Below are positions 6,401-11,421 of a stretch of DNA of 11,421 nt, one piece after another (position 1 is the stretch's first letter; each line of letters opens with the position of its first letter). This stretch comes from Bacteroidota bacterium. GTDB taxonomy: Bacteria > Bacteroidota > Ignavibacteria > Ignavibacteriales > Ignavibacteriaceae. The stretch lies in assembly GCA_021790055.1 (NCBI GenBank), contig JAJYIL010000046.1:1-11421 (forward strand). The letters are read 5' to 3'. A model generated the notes under the pieces. It saw only the letters and a program-made list of their open reading frames with translations. It made no database searches and was not told the DNA's origin. Both the position numbers and the translations under genes were made by a program.

Positions 6401-6732
6401 GCATTCTGTTGATTAACTATTATCATCAGGAAAGACTGCGCGGCGGAACAGTGGAGGATGCCATGTTTCATGCTGCTTCAACACAAATGAGACCGTTGCT
6501 TATGATAAGCTTTTCTGCATGCATCGGATTATTTCCCGCCGCAATTTCAACCGGTATTGGAAGCCAGGTACAGAAACCGCTTGCAACTGTTATTGTCGGC
6601 GGTATGTTAATCGGACCAATAATGCTGCTGCTTGTTGCCCCAGCATTGAAAGTTATTTACTACAGCCGAAAGGAAAATTCTTCGATCAAGGCTCTATCAG
6701 ATGCAGACCAAAACAAGGAGAATTTCGAATGA
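3478..6732 (+). CDS. Heavy-metal efflux RND pump, CzcA/CusA family (HME-RND)
   Basis: At 1084 residues this is a full-length proton-driven RND permease with two repeated halves: TM1 at about 13-30, TM2 near 351, TM7 near 565, TM8 near 906 and the last TM near 1037-1062, with two large periplasmic porter domains. In TM4 the sequence 'AVDLGIIVDSAVILVEN' gives D406, D412 and E419, the same spacing as D402/D408/E415 of Cupriavidus CzcA. That acidic triad marks exporters of divalent ions (Co/Zn/Cd/Ni); Cu/Ag pumps such as CusA lack the first Asp. Other family blocks are 'TGEIYRYQVIGP', 'VVPFYDRGQLI' and 'SPFSNVELFVPLKPPSEW'. The cytoplasmic loop after TM4 (about 427-463) is longer than usual. GGAG (3464-3467) overlaps the adaptor's stop codon, ten bases before ATG. 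The 3' end overlaps the channel gene. The divalent-metal prediction is inference from the motif. Confidence 0.94.
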   Translation: MLKSVVAFCLSRRAIIILGLILFVGAGYFAYKGLNIEAYPNPTPVILEITAQVPGLSAEEMERYYTLPIETGLYTVPGIKIIRSTSFYGLSFVEVTFKYGVDFHFAYSQTAVALQQNVSLPGGVTPNIQQSSTTGEIYRYQVIGPKGFGEANLRTINTWIVTRRLLSIPGIVQVNPWGGPTKEFEVDVDPQKLQAYDITVPQVLTALTNSNINVGGREIRIGQQSINIRGIGLINDGGNDDLTKGYNVNDIENVVLTQKNGVPVLVKDVANVIVGHLPRLGIWGRDSLDDGVAGIVVMSRDEHARDMLPKVREAIYNLNHDGSLPHSVKVVPFYDRGQLISITTDTVLHNLIFGIILVFFIQWLFLGNLRSALIVGMNIPFALLFAIIILVIRGESANLLSIGAVDLGIIVDSAVILVENIFRNFQRGPEEKQSLLQKLAEGDWGPDTTRSSAHTATGTGWTDRLRLILVSALQIDKAVLFSTLITVAAFVPLFTMTGVEGAIFGPMARTYAYALGGALIATFTVTPVLSSILLPEHLKDYETIVVRALHRIYKPALRFSLNHRALMVSAGIIFIGIAYLLSTHLGSEFLPQLEENNFWIRASMPTTLSLQDGEAMARRMRLILMKYPEVVTVTSQLGRPDDGSDASPFSNVELFVPLKPPSEWSNGMTKKKLTSLISNEFSHYFPGVSFTYSQYIQDNIEEAMSGVKGANSVKILGPNLDTLTALAEQTRNLMNRVRGITDLGIFPVLGQPNLNIIINREMAARYGLNVSDITSVIQAALSGAVATTVFESYRQFDVVVRYPSEYRNSIEKIRNIKVAYPTSSGVNAYIPLDEVADIKMDNGASWIYHESGERFIPIKFSVRGRDLGSAVAEAQGLIKKDVRLPSGYHIVWAGEFGELQAANRRLAVIVPITLIIILGMLYVMFNSWMDSLLALSGMPFAIAGGVLALYISGISFSISAAIGFISLFGVSVMNGILLINYYHQERLRGGTVEDAMFHAASTQMRPLLMISFSACIGLFPAAISTGIGSQVQKPLATVIVGGMLIGPIMLLLVAPALKVIYYSRKENSSIKALSDADQNKENFE
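6717..6732 (+). promoter_or_regulatory. Ribosome binding site and ATGA overlap fixing the channel gene start
   Basis: GGAG (6717-6720) lies eight bases before ATG 6729-6731, which overlaps the pump's stop TGA (6730-6732). A second in-frame ATG follows directly at 6732. The open frame extends upstream to 6519, but that part lies inside the pump gene and has no signal peptide, whereas translation from 6729 begins with one. The overlap implies coupled translation of pump and channel. Confidence 0.8.
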
Positions 6733-8138
6733 TGAGTCATAATAATAAGAATTATTTATTAATATGCGGTATCATTATTTTCTTGATGATGCCGCTTAAA
6801 GATCTTTTGGCACAGCAGCAAAAGACAAGCGGCATTCCTTTCCATGTTGCTGCTTATGATACCGCTGCTTATGCATTTTCAGTAGACTCGCTTCTTCAAT
6901 GGCAGGCAAAAGATACATTACCGGGAGAACGCTATATCGGCTTTAAGGAATTTCTTGCTGCGGTAGCTGCTCATAATCTTGATTATGCAGTTCAGAAGTA
7001 CAACATCTCAATTGCTCAAGCAGAAATTACCGTAGCCAAGCTTTATCCGGATCCATCGCTTTCGGCAGGATGGACCAAAGACATATCAAGTGTTCCAGCA
7101 AATCAAAAGTTTGGAGATGTATGGAACGTTGGGGCGTCTGAAACAATTCTGCTTGGCAATAAGATAAATGCACGAAGGAATGTTGCCGAGCAAAATGAAA
7201 ATGTAAGCGCGGCTCAGACGGAGGATTTCTTCCGCAGTCTCCGGGCTGCCGCTGCTCAGGCTTATATTGCTGCGCTCATAGCGGATTCGACGTATAAAGC
7301 TGACGTTCGTACTTATCAAAATCTTGCAGAGCTTGTTCGAATAAATGAAAGCCGTGTAGAAGCCGGTGATTTAGGAAAGATAGATTTAGTTCAGTCGCGC
7401 GTTGATGCAATACAAGCCCGCGGAGCTGTATTGCAGGCGGATGCGGCACGGCGGCAGGCGTTTATATCCCTTGGGCAGTTGATGGGAGAAAGCAGCTCGA
7501 GCATTATTTATCGACCAATTGGAAATATTTCTTTCCCGTCGGAGTCATTCAATCTTGATTCTTTAATTCAACATGCAAAGACAATTCGACCAGATGTTAT
7601 AGCAGCGAGATATGCCGTAAAGTCTGCCCGGTTTAGCTTGAATCTTGCCAATGCAGAGCGTGTTCCGGACGTAACTGTTGGTGCCGGGTATTCATATACT
7701 GGTACTTCAACTAACCAGGTCGCACCGTTTCCGGGAGAAAAGTCACTGAACTTAAATGTTTCAATCCCTCTTCCGATTTCCGATATATTTAATAAAGGTA
7801 CCTTGCAAGTAGCAGAGCTTTCATACAAACAAGCGCAAAAAACCCTTGCGGTAACCGAGTTAAAGGCTGAGACGGAAGTGAGGTCCGCGTATGTTCAATA
7901 TCAATTAGCGAAACAACAATTCTTACAATATTCACGAGACTTACTTACCGATGCAAAGAACGTGCGGAATGCCAGACTCTATAGCTATGTTGCTGGCAAT
8001 GCATCACTTCTTGAAGTGTTGACTGCTGAGAATACGCTTGCAAGTGTTTATCTTGCTTATTACGGTACGGTATCAAACTATATAAATTCGCTAATCATTT
8101 TAGAAGAAGCATCCGGAGTATGGGACATAGAATTATAA
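6729..8138 (+). CDS. TolC/CzcC-family outer-membrane efflux channel
   Basis: This 469-residue protein is the outer-membrane channel of the tripartite pump. It would trimerise into a beta-barrel with a long periplasmic helical tunnel that docks on the adaptor. A signal peptide (about 1-28) ends 'DLLA' before a Gln run, so it is cleaved, and there is no lipobox Cys. The two-fold OEP repeat is visible: 'AGDLGKIDLVQSRVDA' near 212-227 and its counterpart 'AGNASLLEVLTAENTL' near 422-437, each in long Ala/Gln-rich helices, with barrel strands around 'DVTVGAGYSYTGTS' and 'LNLNVSIPLP'. Length is typical of CzcC-like proteins (420-480). It is the last gene of the adaptor-pump-channel set; the classic czc order is channel first. 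A 47-bp gap separates it from the next gene, with no evident terminator. Confidence 0.92.
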   Translation: MMSHNNKNYLLICGIIIFLMMPLKDLLAQQQKTSGIPFHVAAYDTAAYAFSVDSLLQWQAKDTLPGERYIGFKEFLAAVAAHNLDYAVQKYNISIAQAEITVAKLYPDPSLSAGWTKDISSVPANQKFGDVWNVGASETILLGNKINARRNVAEQNENVSAAQTEDFFRSLRAAAAQAYIAALIADSTYKADVRTYQNLAELVRINESRVEAGDLGKIDLVQSRVDAIQARGAVLQADAARRQAFISLGQLMGESSSSIIYRPIGNISFPSESFNLDSLIQHAKTIRPDVIAARYAVKSARFSLNLANAERVPDVTVGAGYSYTGTSTNQVAPFPGEKSLNLNVSIPLPISDIFNKGTLQVAELSYKQAQKTLAVTELKAETEVRSAYVQYQLAKQQFLQYSRDLLTDAKNVRNARLYSYVAGNASLLEVLTAENTLASVYLAYYGTVSNYINSLIILEEASGVWDIEL

Positions 8139-8185
8139 AATTATTATAGTAAAATAAAATTTTCATATTTAATGGAGATAAAAAA

Positions 8186-9061
8186 ATGTTAAAGGAAAAG
8201 AGAACCGTGTACTTGATAATCTTAATTTTGGTATGCGGCATAGGGTACAGTCATGGTCAGAATAAAAATGGAAATGAACATGCAAGGATACTGTCAGTTG
8301 ATTCGGATTTTTTATCAAACAGCATTCCAGTTGAGGCTGTTCCGAATATTAATTTAAATAATCGGAAAGATAAATCTCCCGTTTTAGCAGCAGTATTATC
8401 TGCCGTATTACCGGGAGCTGGAGAAATTTACACCGGCTATTATTTGAAGGCTGCCTTATTCCTGGTAATTGAAGCAGCGGCAGTTACCACTGCGGTTATT
8501 TATACTCATAAGGGAGATTTTCAAACGGCATTCTTCCAGCAGTATGCAAATGAACATTGGAGCGCTGCAAGGTACGCACACTGGACAATCAACAATATAA
8601 AATCCTTAAATCCTAATGTTGATCCTTCGCAGTATCATGTTTTCAACAGCGACGGGAGTGTTGACTGGAGCGGGTTAAACAGTCTTGAATCGGCAATAGG
8701 CGGAGGCTATTCACATAACCTGGCAACATTCGGAACGCAGGATTATTATGAAATTATCGGCAAGTATCCGCAGTTCAGTCACGGCTGGGATACATCCAAT
8801 CCTAACGATACCGACTTCCATATTTTAACACCGCAGTTTTTATGGTATGCACATCAGCGGGGATTAGCTAACAGCTTATATACTACCGGCAATACGGCAA
8901 TCATTGCACTTTATATAAATCATTTCTTAAGCCTTCTCGATGCCGTATGGAGCGCACATTCTTATAACAGTTCTTTAGCATTGAATATGAGGGTGAATAA
9001 TAGAAATATTGTCGGGCAGATTGAACTTACGCCAACTCTAAATTTAAGCTTCGGATTTTAA
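8186..9061 (+). CDS. Membrane/envelope protein with DUF5683-like motif (hypothetical)
   Basis: The 291-residue protein starts with a signal sequence (hydrophobic 8-21, likely cleavage after S-H-G24). After a polar linker comes 'KSPVLAAVLSAVLPGAGEIY' and then 'TGYYLKAALFLVIEAAAV' (63-100), which fits the S-P-x-A-x2-x-S-x3-PG-x-G-x2-Y pattern of DUF5683-type proteins with one or two membrane helices. The C-terminal half has 'DYYEIIGKYPQFSHGWD', 'RGLANSLY' and 'INHFLSLLDAVWSAHSYN', blocks I recall from conserved hypothetical proteins of Bacteroidota and Ignavibacteriota, ending in a beta-strand-like tail with terminal Phe as in many outer-membrane proteins. Its biochemical role is unknown. GGAG (8174-8177) is eight bases before ATG. 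It abuts the next gene with no gap. The domain match is from memory and moderately sure. Confidence 0.75.
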   Translation: MLKEKRTVYLIILILVCGIGYSHGQNKNGNEHARILSVDSDFLSNSIPVEAVPNINLNNRKDKSPVLAAVLSAVLPGAGEIYTGYYLKAALFLVIEAAAVTTAVIYTHKGDFQTAFFQQYANEHWSAARYAHWTINNIKSLNPNVDPSQYHVFNSDGSVDWSGLNSLESAIGGGYSHNLATFGTQDYYEIIGKYPQFSHGWDTSNPNDTDFHILTPQFLWYAHQRGLANSLYTTGNTAIIALYINHFLSLLDAVWSAHSYNSSLALNMRVNNRNIVGQIELTPTLNLSFGF

Positions 9062-9649
9062 ATGAAAGCAATTCTATCAATTGCAATTTTAGTATCTGCC
9101 TTGATAATAACAAACTTATCATACGCACAAAATGGAGGCGAAGGGGCATTCGGTGCAGCCTCGCTTAAAATTACTAAGATGCTTGGACAAAATGCTGCAA
9201 TATTAGGAGGAAGATTCGGCTGGGTGATAGACAGCCAATTTGTTTTAGGCGGCGGAGTTTATGCCCTGGTAGGAGGCGTTAATGCAAACTTTACCGACCC
9301 GGTCAGCAGAGAAGAAGTTAAATTGAATTTCAATTACGGCGGTCTGCAGCTTGAATATATTTTCCTTTCGCAGTTGATAGTTCACGGTACAATAGACCTG
9401 CTAATTGCTGGGGCAGGAACATATTACTCCATCCCTGACCAAAGCAAGGCGCATACGAGCTACTTTACTCAGAGCTTTACAGTTTATGAACCGGAAATTA
9501 ATATTGAATTCAATCTTACCAAATGGCTTCATTTAGATGCTTCGGGTTCTTATAGAATTGTGACCGGCTTTGATAATTTTCAGAATATCGATGCAAACGA
9601 CATTGCGGGTTTGAGCGGTGCACTAACGTTTAAGCTTGGAAGCTATTAG
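9062..9649 (+). CDS. Small secreted beta-barrel-like outer-membrane protein (hypothetical)
   Basis: The 195-residue product has a clear signal peptide with cleavage after S20-Y21-A22, then a mature part of about 173 residues made of alternating, Gly- and aromatic-rich strands ('GGRFGWVIDSQFVLGGGVYALVGG', split by turns; 'LNFNYGGLQLEYIF'; 'WLHLDASGSYRIV'; 'LSGALTFKLGSY'). That size and pattern fit an eight-stranded outer-membrane barrel. I recall similar small conserved hypotheticals in Bacteroidota-like genomes but know no function. Its ATG follows the preceding TAA (9059-9061) directly, and there is no good ribosome binding site, only GGAT within the upstream gene, so translation is probably coupled to that gene. 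A 34-bp gap leads to the next gene. Confidence 0.75.
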   Translation: MKAILSIAILVSALIITNLSYAQNGGEGAFGAASLKITKMLGQNAAILGGRFGWVIDSQFVLGGGVYALVGGVNANFTDPVSREEVKLNFNYGGLQLEYIFLSQLIVHGTIDLLIAGAGTYYSIPDQSKAHTSYFTQSFTVYEPEINIEFNLTKWLHLDASGSYRIVTGFDNFQNIDANDIAGLSGALTFKLGSY

Positions 9650-9683
9650 AAAACACTTTCAATATTTAAAGGCTTAACCAAAC

Positions 9684-10733
9684 ATGAAAAATAATTATTT
9701 AGGTTTAATGACAGTGATGTTTCTAATTTCAGCTTTGCCGGCATCAGCCCAGAACAATTTTGAAATAAGCGACAAAGATTCAACCTCTATATCGAGTAGT
9801 TCTCCGGAAGCATCCGGTACCTTTATGCCTCTTACAGATTTTACATTTGACCACGACAGGCGGTACACAATGGATGGATCTTTGCCGAGGCTAAAGACCA
9901 AAATTGACCCTACGGCGCTTGAAATAATCGGAGGCGTTTATCTCGGAGCCATTGTCGGCTTGCATATTCATCAGACAAACGCATGGTGGAGCGGTCAAAG
10001 GCGAAGCTTCCACATTCAGGAAGCATGGGCTTTCGGCTATCAAGCTAATATAGCAGGACATGCTTTCGGCGGATATGTATGCTCTTACGTTATGAGCGAA
10101 GGACTGATAGCGAGTGGATTCTCGGTAAAGGATGCAACACTTTATGGAACTATATTCGGTGCGCTCTATCAGACTTATGTCGAAGTAGAAGACGGGTTTG
10201 CAAAGGCTTGGGGATACAGCCCGTCGGAGGGAATGGCAAACATTATCGGACCGATTTTCTTTTTAGCACAGCATTACGTTCCTGCACTTCAAGAAATCCA
10301 GCCAAAGTGGGAATATGTACCCACCGAATGGACAGGTAAGCCGAACCTTTTAAATAGACCGAAAACTTTTATTGACGACTACAACAGCTCAACATTCTGG
10401 TGGTCGGTAGATGTTTACCATTTGCTTCCCGAAAGCATGAGAAATTACTGGCTGCCCTGGCTTGAGCTTTCAATCGGATATGGCTCAGATGGTATAGATT
10501 CAAATCCGAATCCAAACGGTCCGCCGGATCAAGAGGCATCAAGGAGAGTTATTATCGGATTAGATTACAATCTTGTCAGGCTTCTTCCAGGCGGTGCGCC
10601 TTTCTGGAACTGGCTGAGGCAAAGTTTGAACCTAATAAAATTTCCGGCACCAGGGATAGAGTTCAGTCCTTACGGAACAAGGTTCTCTCTGTTTTATCCA
10701 TTTAGAATTGACTTAAACGGATTCAAATTTTAA
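9684..10733 (+). CDS. DUF2279-like envelope protein (YfiM-related), hypothetical
   Basis: This 349-residue protein has a cleavable signal peptide (cleavage likely after A20-S21-A22). The core at about 80-200 resembles DUF2279. It has 'W101-W-S-G...RRSFHIQEAWAF' followed by G125-H126 in a small-residue helix, then 'TYVEVEDGFAKAWGYSPSEG' and 'MANIIG', matching the family pattern E-x2-DG-x4-WG-x-S-x2-D-x2-AN (E167, D170, G171, W176, G177, N186). The usual Asp before AN is Glu182, and the usual 'DK.GH' is 'IAGH'. After 230 comes an extra C-terminal region that looks like beta strands ('WLELSIGYGSD', 'RRVIIGLDYNLV', 'FSLFYPFRIDL') and is not part of the short E. coli-type members. It may therefore be a fusion of a DUF2279 helical domain to a barrel-like tail. 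AAAGG (9668-9672) is eleven bases before ATG. No function is established for the domain. Confidence 0.72.
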   Translation: MKNNYLGLMTVMFLISALPASAQNNFEISDKDSTSISSSSPEASGTFMPLTDFTFDHDRRYTMDGSLPRLKTKIDPTALEIIGGVYLGAIVGLHIHQTNAWWSGQRRSFHIQEAWAFGYQANIAGHAFGGYVCSYVMSEGLIASGFSVKDATLYGTIFGALYQTYVEVEDGFAKAWGYSPSEGMANIIGPIFFLAQHYVPALQEIQPKWEYVPTEWTGKPNLLNRPKTFIDDYNSSTFWWSVDVYHLLPESMRNYWLPWLELSIGYGSDGIDSNPNPNGPPDQEASRRVIIGLDYNLVRLLPGGAPFWNWLRQSLNLIKFPAPGIEFSPYGTRFSLFYPFRIDLNGFKF

Positions 10734-10761
10734 TTACCAATAAAAAAGGAAGATTGATAAA

Positions 10762-11421
10762 TTGAAGAAAGTATTATTGATAATGTTTCTTATAAGCGTC
10801 TGCATTTTTGCACAGGATGACTACATACCGGTTAATCATCCGGTTTATGATTTTTTGGAGAGGATGGAATCACTACACATAATAAGCGGCTATAATTCAT
10901 TTGAGCTTCCAAAGCCGAGGTCCGAAATTGCATTATACCTTAAACAGGTAATAAAAAATAAAAATAAATTGAGCAAGGAGGATGCTGAAATACTAAAGGA
11001 TTTTGAAACCGAATTTGAATTTGCCTTATTCGGGACATTAAAAAATTCCGAAGGAATTCTTGACAGCGGGACGTACAATATTTTTTCCCAGAAGGAGAAA
11101 TACCTTTATTACTACAATAATCCCGAAAGGGCAAGCTTGTTTGTAAATCTGCTTGGAGAAGGAGATGCAATAAATCAGCGAACCTATGCCGACAGCAATT
11201 GGAGCGGCTCAAGTGCCTATGGAATTATCGGTGGACAGATTGAAGGGACCTTCCTAAACCATTTCGGATTTCTACTTAAAGGGACCGATGGAGACGTTTT
11301 CGGTAACAGGCAAGTTGCGAAATTAGTCCCGGATATAGCGGAGAATTTCAAATACAATTTGGACCCAGCGGCAGCTTTTTTTGATCAGACCGAAGGATAT
11401 TTAACTGCCGATTATGACATG
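10762..11421 (+). CDS. Wzi-like outer-membrane protein, N-terminal part (partial, runs off window)
   Basis: An open frame of 220 codons starts at TTG 10762 and continues unbroken to the window edge. Translation from TTG gives a compact signal peptide (KKVLLIMFLISVCIFA, cleavage after A17). Starting instead at the first in-frame ATG (10783) would remove its basic N-terminus, so TTG is preferred; AGGAAG (10747-10752) lies nine bases upstream. The mature start 'YIPVNHPVYDFLERMESLHI' followed by 'KPRSEIALYL' matches the N-terminal pattern of Wzi-type capsule-assembly outer-membrane proteins and relatives ('vP..hpvYdfLeRLe..G.i..Y...kPysR.EIa..L'). The barrel part is beyond the window, and only its beginning ('SSAYGIIGGQIEGTFLNHFG') is seen. 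The gene is 28 bp after its neighbour, so likely in one operon with it. Whether it handles capsule or another polysaccharide is inferred. Confidence 0.72.
   Translation, partial: MKKVLLIMFLISVCIFAQDDYIPVNHPVYDFLERMESLHIISGYNSFELPKPRSEIALYLKQVIKNKNKLSKEDAEILKDFETEFEFALFGTLKNSEGILDSGTYNIFSQKEKYLYYYNNPERASLFVNLLGEGDAINQRTYADSNWSGSSAYGIIGGQIEGTFLNHFGFLLKGTDGDVFGNRQVAKLVPDIAENFKYNLDPAAAFFDQTEGYLTADYDM

Noticed and set aside
6519..6728. Upstream extension of the TolC-like open frame (would give 539 residues)
   Set aside because: It lies wholly inside the pump coding sequence, its translation is Cys/Arg/Asn-rich and unlike an export signal, and a well-placed GGAG plus signal peptide support the start at 6729.
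67..8138. A single metal-homeostasis island combining uptake permease and efflux pump
   Set aside because: The two are separated by a minus-strand protease and an orphan gene with two large gaps, so shared control or function is not supported by the sequence.
10079..10339. 86-codon plus-strand open frame within the DUF2279-like gene
   Set aside because: Out-of-phase shadow of a gene with clear conserved motifs in its own frame.
1..11421. CRISPR array, insertion sequence, tRNA or phage genes
   Set aside because: Looked for spaced repeats, terminal inverted repeats around transposases, cloverleaf genes and phage proteins; none seen.

Overview
The window reads as a chromosomal segment of a Gram-negative bacterium. 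Signal peptides, a tripartite RND efflux pump, a TolC-type outer-membrane protein and several outer-membrane-like proteins all point that way. The moderately AT-rich DNA, the clear GGAG/AGGA ribosome binding sites, the DUF5683-like and DUF2279-like envelope proteins and the Wzi-like N-terminus suggest the Ignavibacteriota/Bacteroidota neighbourhood. That assignment is inferred from protein style; there is no rRNA or marker gene here.

Layout. (1) Positions 1-834, plus strand: the last codons of a probable ABC ATPase, then a complete ZnuB/MntB-type metal-uptake permease starting at TTG. (2) Positions 835-1114: a non-coding convergent gap with an imperfect hairpin and a compact block of 11-bp repeats that contains a perfect 17-bp palindrome. 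(3) Positions 1115-1471, minus strand: a small stand-alone clan AA (retropepsin-like) aspartic protease. (4) Positions 1748-2164, plus strand: an unrecognised 138-residue protein with a hydrophobic N-terminus. (5) Positions 2165-2470: a non-coding leader unusually rich in palindromes and hairpins. (6) Positions 2471-8138, plus strand: a three-gene RND operon in the order adaptor, inner-membrane pump, outer-membrane channel. The genes are tightly packed, and the pump and channel genes overlap at ATGA. The pump carries the D-x5-D-x6-E motif of divalent-metal (Co/Zn/Cd/Ni-type) CzcA exporters. (7) Positions 8186-11421, plus strand: four closely spaced envelope genes, namely a DUF5683-like membrane protein, a small outer-membrane beta-barrel-like protein, a DUF2279-like protein, and the start of a Wzi-like outer-membrane protein that runs off the window.

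How they work together. The RND genes form one recognisable machine that would carry metal ions from periplasm or cytoplasm across the outer membrane. No regulator gene lies next to it, so control probably sits in the palindrome-rich leader through an unlinked regulator, an RNA structure, or both. The first gene pair is the opposite activity, metal uptake, but it is separated from the pump by the protease and orphan genes and need not be functionally linked. The envelope block follows the pump after only 47 bp and may be read through from it, but nothing in the sequence proves a shared function. I see no CRISPR array, tRNA, rRNA, insertion sequence or phage gene. The most interesting parts are the structured leader, the repeat/palindrome block at 1061-1095, the orphan 138-residue protein and the four-gene envelope block.
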